A DNA stretch of 19,538 nt from Acidobacteriota bacterium (GCA_019510535.1 JAEKKE010000079.1:1-19538), one strand, 5' to 3'; shown: positions 5,667 through 14,377, counted from the first letter of the stretch. Numbers and translations are program-made. Notes: generated by a model not told the origin, from the sequence alone.

Positions 5667-6704
5667 CGGTTTCCTTATCCCCAGCGTCGCCTTCTTCCGT
5701 TCCTGCGGCTTAATTGCCTCGCGGTTTTCGGGGGCGTTGGGGTGAACGCCGAAGTCCCATACGCCGAGGTTGATCTCTTTCTCGTTGAGGATCTCCAACA
5801 GGGCGTACTCGCCGAAGTCGAGCTGCTCCTTTGGCGTGAGCTTCATCCAGTGGCCGCCGGGCAGCATCTCGACCGTGGTGGGGATCACATCCTCCTGCCG
5901 CTTGGTGGTGCCGATCATCGAGATGTTGAAGCTGGAGACGATACGCACATCGCGCCGCACATCGCAGCGAACGATGACGTAGGTGCTCTTGTCCGATCCG
6001 CCAATCGGAACCTGCTGCTGTTTGGCGCCGTGAGTGTTGACCTCGAAGGCGTTCGCGGGCCCGTCCGTGTCGTCGTCACCGACACGGATATATAGCGGGC
6101 CGTCGGGCACATGCAGTTGGATGGGCGAGCGTGAGCCCTTCAGCTCCACGACCTGGTGCGAGGTAGAGAGCGGGTTGATGGCGGCCTTCAGGATGTTGTG
6201 AGCCGTCTGCTTATTCAGCTCTCCCGAGGACTGAGCCAGCGGCACCAGCTCTGGAGTGCCGTGGAACGTATCCAAAGCAAGAACCGAAGTGTCCTCCGGC
6301 AGACGCAGGTTGGGTGCTACATCAGGCGTACGGGCACGCAGATCGGCCTCTTCCTTCTGGAGCTCGGGGTCGAGTTGCACCTTATTTTGTGCAGCCTGAG
6401 CAGCGCCGGGAGCGTGATCCTTCTGGTACCTCTCGGTCGCCTCCCAATCAATCAGATTGGAAGGGATCTCTTCCTGGCTCCCGCCGCGCTCAGCCGAGGT
6501 GTAGACCACGTTTTTGCCGGAGATATGGTAACTGGTCACTACCTGATAACTGCCGTCTTTCAGGACGAGACGGGTGCGCTGAGGGCCGTTATAAGGCTGC
6601 TGAGCGACAGCCAGACCACAGCTTAGGCAAGCTAAACCGCCGCTCAGGCAGAAGATAAGCGCCAGGGAGTGCGACATTTTCGTACTTAGAAGCGTCTTCA
6701 ACAT
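5658..6704 (-). CDS. Secreted protein of unknown function, 348 aa
   Basis: I do not recognise a named family. The ATG at 6704 gives a signal peptide (MLKTLLSTKMSHSLALIF, hydrophobic core to about residue 33, cleavage probably after LAVA before QQPYNG); an alternative ATG at 6677 would shorten its n-region. The mature N-terminus, LVLKDGSYQVVTSYHISGKNVVYTSAERG followed by EEIPSNLIDWEATERY, looks like a short repeated module I associate with acidobacterial exported proteins. A charged, probably helical linker follows (QKDHAPGAAQAAQNKVQLDPELQKEEADLRARTPD), then a C-terminal all-beta region (PIQLHVPDGPLYIRVGDDDTDGP ... GGHWMKLTPKEQLDFGEYALLEIL). The gene is divergent from the DUF2946-like gene (61 bp apart) and has a recognisable promoter candidate. 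Confidence 0.75.
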   Translation of the reverse strand: MLKTLLSTKMSHSLALIFCLSGGLACLSCGLAVAQQPYNGPQRTRLVLKDGSYQVVTSYHISGKNVVYTSAERGGSQEEIPSNLIDWEATERYQKDHAPGAAQAAQNKVQLDPELQKEEADLRARTPDVAPNLRLPEDTSVLALDTFHGTPELVPLAQSSGELNKQTAHNILKAAINPLSTSHQVVELKGSRSPIQLHVPDGPLYIRVGDDDTDGPANAFEVNTHGAKQQQVPIGGSDKSTYVIVRCDVRRDVRIVSSFNISMIGTTKRQEDVIPTTVEMLPGGHWMKLTPKEQLDFGEYALLEILNEKEINLGVWDFGVHPNAPENREAIKPQERKKATLGIRKPIE

Positions 6705-6717
6705 AAGTGGCCACACG

Positions 6718-6746
6718 GTTAGACGTATTCGTGTGTGCTTTCGCAA
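6718..6746 (-). promoter_or_regulatory. Candidate promoter of the 348-aa secreted protein gene
   Basis: On the minus strand TTGCGA (6746-6741) and TCTAAC (6723-6718) are separated by 17 bases, both 4 of 6 matches to sigma-70 consensus, 13 bases upstream of the ATG at 6704. Confidence 0.35.
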
Positions 6747-6765
6747 CTGTGATACGGTCAGTTCT

Positions 6766-7113
6766 ATGAGCATGCTACGACAGATCAATGCTGGCGAGCG
6801 GCGCACGTGGATGCGCTGGGTTGCCGTGTTGTGCATGCTTCTGATCATGGTGGCCAGCACGGTTGAGCTGTGCCACACGCACCCGGATATGGTGAAGCAG
6901 TCGCGCGATCAGCGCCAGTCTGCACCTACCGATCATTGCCCGCTGTGCGTGGCCATGCACTCGGCGTTGCCCACTTCCCTGCATGTGACTCCCGAGCCTG
7001 TGATGCACGTCGGTACGGTACAGGGACCGGCCATCGATACGCGCCGCCGTCTGCTGTGGGCGCATGGGCTGGCCAGCCGTCCTCCTCCGTCCGTGACAAC
7101 GATCGCTCTGTAG
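6766..7113 (+). CDS. Small His/Cys-rich membrane protein, DUF2946-like
   Basis: A 115-aa protein with one hydrophobic segment (residues about 16-35, WVAVLCMLLIMVAS) followed by ELCHTHPDM and DHCPLCVAMHSALP, and ending in ASRPPPS. The CPLC...H pattern and the proline-rich end resemble DUF2946 proteins, which are often encoded beside TonB-dependent receptors and are thought to be connected with metal (often copper) handling. The start is at ATG 6766 or 6772; neither has a strong ribosome site. The gene precedes the TonB receptor by 74 bp on the same strand, so they are probably one transcription unit. Metal binding by the His and Cys residues is inference. Confidence 0.65.
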   Translation: MSMLRQINAGERRTWMRWVAVLCMLLIMVASTVELCHTHPDMVKQSRDQRQSAPTDHCPLCVAMHSALPTSLHVTPEPVMHVGTVQGPAIDTRRRLLWAHGLASRPPPSVTTIAL

Positions 7114-7187
7114 GCGAGGGCTGCCATCGCTCACCAGCGAAGGCTCCCTTACATAGCGCGTTTTTTCACCAGAAGACAGGAGTTCCC

Positions 7188-9701
7188 ATGAAGAAGCTTT
7201 TTCTGCTCGTACTGAGCGGAATTGTTCTGCTTTCCGCTCGCGCATACGCCCAGGGTACGGCGGGCAGTGTCAGTGGCGTTGTCACAGATTCCACCGGAGC
7301 CGTAATCTCCGGCGCATTGGTCACCATCACCAACCCGGTCAGCGGTCACGCCCAGACCTCGACCACCGGCAGTGATGGCCGCTACACCGTCAGCAATCTT
7401 CCCTTCGGCCGCTACCACGCCAGTGCCGCCGCACAAGGATTTCAGCCGCAGGCCTCGGACGTGCAGCTGCGTTCCGCGGCGATTGCCTCGCTCGACTTCC
7501 ATCTGGCCGTCTTTGCCGGAAATGTGATCGTGACGGTCGAAGCCGATGCCGAAGACCTGATCAATCGCGATCCGGTTGCGAGCACCGCTATCGACCGCAG
7601 CCTTTATGAGAAGCTGCCGACCGAGAGCACGGCGGCTCCCCTCAGCTCGCTGGTCACACTCAGCACACCGGGCATCGCCTCGGACTCGAACGGTCTCTTC
7701 CATCCGATGGGTGAACACGCCGACACAACCTACTCCATTGACGGCCAGCCGGTCAGCGACCAGCAGAGCCGCGTCTTTGGCAACCAGCTCAGCGTGAATG
7801 CCATTCAATCCGTCAATGTGATTGAGGGCATTCCTCCGGCAGAGTACGGAGATAAGGCCAGCCTGGTGGTGCAGACCACGACCCGTTCCGGACTCGACTC
7901 CAAGAAACCAACTGGAACCATCTCCGCCAGTTACGGCAGCTTCGGATCGGCGACGCTCTCCGGCGCTGTCGGCGTCGGCACCCAGCACTTCGGCAACTTC
8001 GTCAGCCTCGACGGCGTCAATAGCGGCCGGTATCTGGATACAGCGGAGTTCCGCCCGCTGCATGCGCACGGCAACAACCAGAACTTCTTTGACCGCTTCG
8101 ACTTCAAGCCGGACGATCGCAATACCTTCCAGCTCAACCTCTCTGCCTCGCGCTCGTGGTTCCAGACACCAAACCAGTACGACCAGGAGGCCGCCGGACA
8201 AGATCAGCGCGCCAAGATCCTGAGCTACAACATCTCGCCGAGCTGGACTCATGTGCTGAACCCCAGCATGTTGTTCAGCGTGAACCCGTACCTGCGTCAG
8301 GACAACTTCCACTACTATCCGTCGGACAACGTCTTCAACGATCTGCCTGCGACGCTGTCGCAGTCGCGCCGTCTGCAGAACGCGGGCATCAAGACCGATT
8401 TCTCGTGGACCAAAGGCATCAACACGCTAAAAGTGGGCGCCAACTTCTACCACACCTTCCTGCATGAGGGCTTCTCGCTGGGCATCACCGATCCCAGCTA
8501 TAACGATCCCAGCAGCGACGAGTACAACCCGAACCTGGCTCCCTTCGATCTGACCCGCGGCGGTTCGCTCTACCGCTTCAATGGCCGTACCGACATCAAG
8601 CAGGAAGCTCTCTACGTCCAGGACTCGCTGCTGTGGCGCGGAATCGAGTTGCAGCTTGGAGTCCGTGCGGACAACTACAGCGGCCTGAGCAGCCGGTCGA
8701 TGGTGCAGCCTCGTCTCGGTCTCAGCTACCAGGTCAAACAGACCAATACGGTGCTGCGCGCCGGCTATGGCAAGCTGTTCCTGACTCCATATAACGAAAA
8801 CCTCATCGCCTCCAGCTCAACTGGTGTCGGCGGCCTCTCCAACGGTGTCTTTGCCGCCGAGGCGTTGAAACCTGCCGGCCGCGACCAGTACAACGTCGGC
8901 TTCGAGCAGGGCTTCGGCAAGCACTTCGTCCTCACCGGGGAGTACTTCTGGAAGTACACCGACCGTGACTTCGACTTCAGCGTGTTGTTCAACACGCCGC
9001 TGGCCTTCCCGATCCAGTGGAAGAAGTCGAAGATCGATGGCTTCGGCATCAAGGTCAACGTACCGAACGTCAAAGGCTTCTCGGCGTACTCCGTACTGGG
9101 TCACACCCGTTCCCGCTTCTTCGGGCCGGAGGTTGGCGGCATTCTGTTCAACGACCCCGGCGTGACCGATGCTACCGTCTTCCGTATCGATCATGATCAG
9201 GCCTTCCAGCAGACCACGCATCTGCAATGGCAGCCGAAGAAGGAAGGTGGATGGGCAGGCCTGACCTGGCGGTATGAGAGCGGTCTGGTCGCCGGCAATG
9301 CACCCTTCGCCACCGATACCACTAGTCCGGTGGACCTGGCCTACCTGACCGCCGACCAGCAGCAGCAGATCGCGCTGACCTGCAACGGCGTGCGTGCGAC
9401 CTTGAATGCACCGCTCTCGAGTTGCGCCCCTAACCTGCTCTCTTCCCCCCTGCTGTCTATCCCGGCTCCCGGGACCGAGGACGACGACCGCACCCCGCCC
9501 CGCATCGCTCCGCGCACGATGTTCGATGCCGGTCTGGGATGGGACAACCTTTTCCATAAGGACCGAATCAAAACGAACATAAGCCTGACAGTTGTGAATC
9601 TGACAAACAAGTTTGCGCTATATAACTTTTTGTCGACGTTCAGCGGAACACACTTTGTTTCGCCACGCACAATCAACGGGCAGGTGTCGTTCAACTTCTA
9701 A
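7188..9701 (+). CDS. TonB-dependent receptor with carboxypeptidase regulatory-like domain
   Basis: An 837-aa outer-membrane transporter. The ATG at 7188 follows AGGAG (7178-7182) by 5 bases and opens a clean signal peptide (MKKLFLLVLSGIVLLSARAYA, cut after residue 21). Residues about 26-105 form a carboxypeptidase regulatory-like beta-sandwich (SVSGVVTDSTGAVISGALV ... SDGRYTVSNLPFGRY), as in Oar-type receptors of Acidobacteriota. A plug domain follows (YSIDGQPVSDQQ, NVIEGIPPAEYGD), then a beta-barrel built of alternating aromatic strands, ending in NGQVSFNF with the terminal Phe expected for outer-membrane insertion by BAM. Substrate unknown; the upstream His/Cys-rich protein hints at a metal or metal chelate. 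A strong terminator lies 71 bp after the stop. Open frame upstream of 7188 overlaps the previous gene and is not used. Confidence 0.93.
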   Translation: MKKLFLLVLSGIVLLSARAYAQGTAGSVSGVVTDSTGAVISGALVTITNPVSGHAQTSTTGSDGRYTVSNLPFGRYHASAAAQGFQPQASDVQLRSAAIASLDFHLAVFAGNVIVTVEADAEDLINRDPVASTAIDRSLYEKLPTESTAAPLSSLVTLSTPGIASDSNGLFHPMGEHADTTYSIDGQPVSDQQSRVFGNQLSVNAIQSVNVIEGIPPAEYGDKASLVVQTTTRSGLDSKKPTGTISASYGSFGSATLSGAVGVGTQHFGNFVSLDGVNSGRYLDTAEFRPLHAHGNNQNFFDRFDFKPDDRNTFQLNLSASRSWFQTPNQYDQEAAGQDQRAKILSYNISPSWTHVLNPSMLFSVNPYLRQDNFHYYPSDNVFNDLPATLSQSRRLQNAGIKTDFSWTKGINTLKVGANFYHTFLHEGFSLGITDPSYNDPSSDEYNPNLAPFDLTRGGSLYRFNGRTDIKQEALYVQDSLLWRGIELQLGVRADNYSGLSSRSMVQPRLGLSYQVKQTNTVLRAGYGKLFLTPYNENLIASSSTGVGGLSNGVFAAEALKPAGRDQYNVGFEQGFGKHFVLTGEYFWKYTDRDFDFSVLFNTPLAFPIQWKKSKIDGFGIKVNVPNVKGFSAYSVLGHTRSRFFGPEVGGILFNDPGVTDATVFRIDHDQAFQQTTHLQWQPKKEGGWAGLTWRYESGLVAGNAPFATDTTSPVDLAYLTADQQQQIALTCNGVRATLNAPLSSCAPNLLSSPLLSIPAPGTEDDDRTPPRIAPRTMFDAGLGWDNLFHKDRIKTNISLTVVNLTNKFALYNFLSTFSGTHFVSPRTINGQVSFNF

Positions 9702-9703
9702 TA

Positions 9704-9741
9704 GCCCTCCCCCGGTTTTCGTTCGAGTTGCCCTCCCCCGG
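9704..9741 (+). repeat. 12-bp direct repeat in the intergenic region
   Basis: GCCCTCCCCCGG occurs at 9704-9715 and again at 9730-9741, just after the receptor stop codon. No function is evident. Confidence 0.6.
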
Positions 9742-9771
9742 CACCTCAACAACGGTTGGATGACACCACAG

Positions 9772-9803
9772 CGGCTCCGGAGCGAACCTCCGGAGCCGTT
9801 TTT
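9772..9803 (+). terminator. Rho-independent terminator after the TonB receptor
   Basis: CGGCTCCGGAG (9772-9782) pairs perfectly over 11 bp with CTCCGGAGCCG (9788-9798) around the 5-base loop CGAAC, followed directly by TTTTT (9799-9803). Confidence 0.93.
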
Positions 9804-9821
9804 GTCCTCCGCGAAAACAGC

Positions 9822-9827
9822 TATAAT
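9822..9827 (+). promoter_or_regulatory. pyrG promoter -10 box
   Basis: A perfect TATAAT lies between the upstream terminator and pyrG, 56 bases before the start codon. A -35 with 17-bp spacing would fall on TTTTTG inside the terminator U tract, a poor match, so an activator or weak -35 is possible. Transcription would start near 9834. Confidence 0.65.
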
Positions 9828-9882
9828 GGATCGTGCACCCCTGTGGAGCCAAACCTGAACAACTGAATATGTGGAGGCGGAG

Positions 9883-11535
<1,653 letters not shown>

Positions 11536-11555
11536 CAAATAACCAGTTCGCAGAG

Positions 11556-11588
11556 TAGAAAAGCACCGCTCATCGCGGTGCTTTTCTA
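11556..11588. terminator. Bidirectional terminator between pyrG and the RcnB-like gene
   Basis: A perfect 14-bp stem joins TAGAAAAGCACCGC (11556-11569) and GCGGTGCTTTTCTA (11575-11588) around the loop TCATC. The A/T runs at the base of the stem supply U tracts in both directions, suiting the convergent genes ending at 11535 and 11607. Confidence 0.92.
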
Positions 11589-11606
11589 TTTCGATCGATA
11601 TCGCGC

Positions 11607-12065
11607 TTAGCGGCCGGAAAGAGCTCCCACCAGATCCACTACATCAGCGATCACGCGGGTAGTTGGGTTGTAAGCCACAACGTAGCCCTCGTAGTAGCCA
11701 TACCGGTATCCCGGCGGAGGCGGCTGCAGGCCGCTGTAGTAGGCCGGAGGCACCGTCTGCACCACATAGGTGCGGGGAATCGCGTAGCCGGCATAGAAGT
11801 TCGGGCGATGACGTCTCTGCCACCGGCGAGCATCCTGCTCGTAATATCCACGGAAGTGCTCACGCTCGTCACCGCGGAAACGCCAGTCCATCTTTTTGGC
11901 CTGGCCCGGCGGAAGATCGCCGCGATCCATCTTCTTAGCCTGACCTGGTGGGATTCCGCCATGCCCCGGGGGAGGCTGGCCATGACCTGGCTGCGCATAC
12001 GCGGAAGCTGTTGCCACCGCCGCAAATAAAAGTGCTGCACGGAGAGACTTCAGGGGGACGTACAT
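11607..12065 (-). CDS. RcnB-like periplasmic protein
   Basis: A 152-aa exported protein starting with a signal peptide (MYVPLKSLRAALLFAAVATA, cut near AYA before QPGHG). The mature part begins with a Pro/Gly-rich, His-containing region in which PPGQAKKMD appears twice, then an Arg- and Tyr-rich stretch (RRWQRRHRPNFYAGYAIP), and finishes with PPPPGYRYGYYEGYVVAYNPTTRVIADVVDLV. That last block matches the C-terminal pattern of RcnB (PF11776), a periplasmic protein needed for nickel/cobalt homeostasis in E. coli; many relatives have no known metal role. The ATG at 12065 has a good ribosome site (AGAAAGG, 7 bases upstream). It is divergent from the DUF4230 gene with 89 bp between starts. Confidence 0.75.
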   Translation of the reverse strand: MYVPLKSLRAALLFAAVATASAYAQPGHGQPPPGHGGIPPGQAKKMDRGDLPPGQAKKMDWRFRGDEREHFRGYYEQDARRWQRRHRPNFYAGYAIPRTYVVQTVPPAYYSGLQPPPPGYRYGYYEGYVVAYNPTTRVIADVVDLVGALSGR

Positions 12066-12154
12066 TTTTAAACCTTTCTCCTTACTACTTTCATTTCATT
12101 AGATGCAATTTTTGTGTTCAGACACCACGAAAAACACGCATCCAACTTCTTGCC

Positions 12155-12799
12155 ATGGTTGAGGAACGGAAGCGTAGCGGACGGGCGGGGCGTTTTGTCA
12201 TAGCGCTAGCCGTTGTCTTTCTAGTGGGATCGGTAGCGACCGTCCTTTATCTGCGGCATGCGGTCACGGGCGCCTCCGGGCGCATCGCTTCCCTGCTGTT
12301 AGGCCGGCCCGTAAGTTATGACACTTCGGTGCCGGTGGTCATCGAGAAGATTCAGTCGTTGCGACGTCTGGAGACGGTCTCTTATTCGATGGACACCATC
12401 GTCGAAGGCAAGCGCGGCAACGATGTGTTGCCCGACCTCCTTTTCGGCGACCGCCTGCTCTTGGTCGTGCATGGACAGGCAATCGCCGGTGTCGATCTCG
12501 CCAAGCTGAAACCTGAAGATGTGAGAGTCGCGAACGGCGCCATCCATGTGGAGCTGCCGCCTTCAGAGCTCTTCTCCGCCAATATCGACAACCAGAAGAC
12601 ACGCGTCTATCTGCGGACGACAGGTCTCTTCGTGCCGGCAGATCAGAATCTTGAGACGGAGACCCGCGCTAAAGCCGAGGACCAGTTGAAACAGGCGGCG
12701 CTGAAAGACGGCATCCTCGACAACGCCAAACGCAACGCTCAGGCGACCGTGACTACGATGTTGAACGGACTGGGATTCACGCGTGTTGATGTGAAATAA
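12155..12799 (+). CDS. DUF4230 membrane-anchored protein
   Basis: A 214-aa protein with a basic N-terminus, one membrane helix (residues about 13-33, GRFVIALAVVFLVGSVATVL) and an extracytoplasmic domain. The core SVPVVIEKIQSLRRLETVSYSM, followed by LLFGDRLLLVVHGQAIAGVDLAKL and ending KRNAQATVTTMLNGLGFTRVDV, fits DUF4230 (PF14014), whose function is unknown. The ATG at 12155 was chosen since all recognisable sequence follows it; the open frame extends 69 codons further upstream through the opposing gene. No good ribosome site is visible, so an alternative start or leaderless mRNA is possible. Confidence 0.85.
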   Translation: MVEERKRSGRAGRFVIALAVVFLVGSVATVLYLRHAVTGASGRIASLLLGRPVSYDTSVPVVIEKIQSLRRLETVSYSMDTIVEGKRGNDVLPDLLFGDRLLLVVHGQAIAGVDLAKLKPEDVRVANGAIHVELPPSELFSANIDNQKTRVYLRTTGLFVPADQNLETETRAKAEDQLKQAALKDGILDNAKRNAQATVTTMLNGLGFTRVDVK

Positions 12800-12888
12800 C
12801 ACTGCCATTGCGAACAGACTCTGGGAAACACCATGCTGCGCATCGACAAATTTATTTTGTGCTTTGTTAGGAATTCATGGCGTTCCTT

Positions 12889-12918
12889 GCCCACCCTAGC
12901 GTTGCGAGGGCGGGGCAC
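12889..12918. repeat. Imperfect GC-rich palindrome
   Basis: TGCCCACCCTAGC is followed after GTT by GCGAGGGCGGGGCA, an imperfect reverse complement (one mismatch, one extra base). This resembles scattered palindromic repeats that I associate with acidobacterial intergenic regions. Confidence 0.5.
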
Positions 12919-12986
12919 CCGGACTGGGAAACGACAAAAACAATTTCTCGGCTCCGAAATGACAAACAACGGTGCCATGGCTCTGA

Positions 12987-13074
12987 GCGCTGAAGGCGCG
13001 CTCTATATCAGCCTGGGGCAACGCCCCAGGTCTCCGGCACATTGAAAATCCAAGGGCTGAAGGCCCGCTCTATA
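12987..13074. repeat. Paired GCTGAAGGC repeats flanking a hairpin
   Basis: Copy 1 (12987-13007) reads GCGCTGAAGGCGCGCTCTAT A and copy 2 (13054-13074) GGGCTGAAGGCCCGCTCTAT A. Each can form a 4-bp stem around TGAAG, and the stem bases differ in a compensatory way (GCGC/GCGC versus GGGC/GCCC). Between them CCTGGGGC (13012-13019) and GCCCCAGG (13023-13030) make a perfect 8-bp hairpin with loop AAC. Conserved pairing despite base change suggests selection on, or copying of, a folded unit. Confidence 0.7.
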
Positions 13075-13200
13075 ACTCCCAATGCAAGGCGATTGTCTGC
13101 ATACCTGCGAGCAGGGAAAGGCCGGGCCTATCTCCCTAAGGACATCACCCCGCGAGCAAATTCGTTGGCATCCGGACAAAGATGACACACGATTCACCTC

Positions 13201-13230
13201 TTGACGAAACCATAACCATTTGGCTATGGT
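13201..13230 (+). promoter_or_regulatory. arsR operon promoter
   Basis: TTGACG (13201-13206, 5 of 6 matches) is followed by TATGGT (13225-13230, 4 of 6) at an 18-bp spacing. Transcription would begin about 7 bases after the -10, at or next to the GTG start codon at 13237, so the mRNA is predicted to be leaderless. Confidence 0.65.
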
Positions 13231-13232
13231 TT
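13207..13232. promoter_or_regulatory. ArsR-type operator, 26-bp palindrome
   Basis: The left half AAACCATAACCAT and right half TTGGCTATGGTTT pair at 11 of 13 positions about one centre (13219/13220). The site fills the spacer and covers the -10 box of the operon promoter, exactly where a dimeric ArsR/SmtB-fold repressor would block polymerase. The inner ATAACCA/TGGCTAT resembles operators of SdpR-like members. Confidence 0.75.
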
Positions 13233-13236
13233 CAAT

Positions 13237-13563
13237 GTGAAAGCAGCCCATGCCAACCACGTCTTTCGGGCTCTCGCAGATCCGACTCGCAGGTCGATCT
13301 TCGAAGAGCTGACCCGGCAGGGGGAACAGACCGTTCACGCATTGACCCGCTATGCAGGCGTATCGCAGCCTGCTGTCTCTAAACACCTGACTGTGTTGAA
13401 GCGGGCAAAGCTGGTACGGCATCGCCGCGAAGGACGCGAGACGCACTATCGCGCGCAGCCCGATGCTCTAGCGCCGATGGTGGACTGGCTGCAGCACTAC
13501 GGCACCTTCTGGAGCGACAAGTTTGATCGCCTGGAAGCCCTTCTAGAGAGGATGGAACCATGA
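13237..13563 (+). CDS. ArsR family winged-helix transcriptional regulator
   Basis: A 108-aa DNA-binding protein. ALADPTRRSIFEEL (residues 12-25) is the usual first helix motif, and GVSQPAVSKHLTVLKRAKLV (41-60) contains the recognition helix, followed by the wing RHRREGRETHYRA. The Cys pair used for arsenic or metal sensing (ELCVCDL) is absent, so it belongs with the non-metal SdpR-like branch that is typically encoded next to SRPBCC proteins. The start is GTG at 13237; no Shine-Dalgarno is present, which agrees with the predicted leaderless transcript. Its last codons overlap the next gene by ATGA (13560-13563). It probably represses its own operon through the 26-bp palindrome just upstream. 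Confidence 0.92.
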   Translation: MKAAHANHVFRALADPTRRSIFEELTRQGEQTVHALTRYAGVSQPAVSKHLTVLKRAKLVRHRREGRETHYRAQPDALAPMVDWLQHYGTFWSDKFDRLEALLERMEP

Positions 13564-13988
13564 GCAACTCCGCAGAAAATACGCGCTCCCTTGTGATCGA
13601 GAGAGTCTTTCCCCACACACCGGAAAAGCTGTGGCGGGCACTCACTGAAACTCCACTCATTGCGCAGTGGCTGTTGAAGAATGACTTCGCGCCGACAGTT
13701 GGACACAAGTTTCAGTTCCGCTCTGAGCCGATGCCGCAGTGGGATGGCGTGATCGACTGCGAGGTATTGGTTGTCGACCCGTTGAAGCAGCTCTCGTATA
13801 GCTGGAATGCTCTCGGGCTTGAAAGCGTGGTGCTCTTCACGCTGGCGCCGACACCGGGAGGCACGCATCTCCGCATGGAGCACTCTGGCTTCCGTCCCGA
13901 TCAGCAGACGGCGTTTCAAGGAGCGAACTACGGCTGGCAGAAGTTCCTTGGCGGCCTGGAGCGTGTGCTTGCGGGAGACATGCAATGA
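13560..13988 (+). CDS. SRPBCC (AHSA1-like) domain protein
   Basis: A 142-aa START-like/SRPBCC fold protein, resembling the C-terminal domain of the Hsp90 activator Aha1. RVFPHTPEKLWRALTETPLIAQWLLKNDF (residues about 15-43) is the family signature, followed by beta strands (GVIDCEVLVVDPLKQLSYSW, VVLFTLAPTPGGTHLRMEHSGF) and a closing helix YGWQKFLGGLERVL. Such proteins bind hydrophobic ligands in a deep cavity; the ligand here is unknown. It overlaps arsR by 4 bp and is itself overlapped 4 bp by the DoxX-like gene, so the three are translationally coupled. GAGAGG lies 8 bases before the ATG. Confidence 0.9.
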   Translation: MSNSAENTRSLVIERVFPHTPEKLWRALTETPLIAQWLLKNDFAPTVGHKFQFRSEPMPQWDGVIDCEVLVVDPLKQLSYSWNALGLESVVLFTLAPTPGGTHLRMEHSGFRPDQQTAFQGANYGWQKFLGGLERVLAGDMQ

Positions 13989-14377
13989 GAATCTCCAAGG
14001 GTCTGCTCCTCGGCTTCTGGATCTCCACCGTGATCTTTGCGCTGCAGATGGGCTTCACTGCATACGCTCAATTGAAACTGCCCCAGGTAGCCGAGACCTT
14101 CACCCATCTCGGCTTCCCTGGTTACTTCCGCATCGAGCTCTCGTGGGCCAAGTTTGCGGGCCTCGCGGCGCTGCTCATTCCCATGGTTCCGGCGCGGCTC
14201 AAGGAGTGGGCCTACGCAGGTTTCGCCATCACGCTTGTCTCAGCATTGATCGCTCATCTCGCCGTTGGTGATGGGATCGCAGCATGGAGCTGGTCGGTAG
14301 GCACCGGCGTACTGTGGGGTGCGTCGTACTTCTTCTTCCGCCGGCTGCAGCCAGACGTCACCCCTTCATCGGTTTGA
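13985..14377 (+). CDS. DoxX-like membrane protein
   Basis: A 130-aa protein with four predicted membrane helices (residues about 6-26, 53-70, 75-93 and 99-118), matching the DoxX-like family (PF13564). The segment GFPGYFRIELSWAKFAGLAALLIP, with its charged residue before the second helix, is typical. Overlap of 4 bp with the SRPBCC gene and GGGAG 7 bases upstream support the start. ArsR-SRPBCC-DoxX is a recurring gene trio in bacteria; its physiological job is not established, though links to stress, antibiotic or redox responses have been proposed for relatives. Confidence 0.88.
   Translation: MRISKGLLLGFWISTVIFALQMGFTAYAQLKLPQVAETFTHLGFPGYFRIELSWAKFAGLAALLIPMVPARLKEWAYAGFAITLVSALIAHLAVGDGIAAWSWSVGTGVLWGASYFFFRRLQPDVTPSSV

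Larger units (their letters stand above)
12800..13200. other. Repeat-rich spacer without a convincing gene
   Basis: Between the DUF4230 gene and the arsR promoter I see no supported gene. A 70-codon open frame at 12833-13045 runs straight through palindromic repeats and has no family resemblance. The spacer holds an imperfect hairpin near 12890-12920 (TGCCC-ACCCTAGC against GCGAGGGCGGGGCA), two related 21-bp repeats and a perfect 8-bp hairpin, each listed separately. Confidence 0.6.

Noticed and set aside
7149..8312. Long minus-strand open frame opposite the TonB receptor gene
   Set aside because: It is an antisense shadow of a clearly recognised receptor; its translation lacks domains and a ribosome site.
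12833..13045. 70-codon open frame in the spacer before arsR
   Set aside because: It runs through palindromic repeats, has no ribosome site and shows no family resemblance.
12987..13074. CRISPR-like reading of the two 21-bp repeats
   Set aside because: Only two copies, unequal sequence, a hairpin as spacer and no cas genes.
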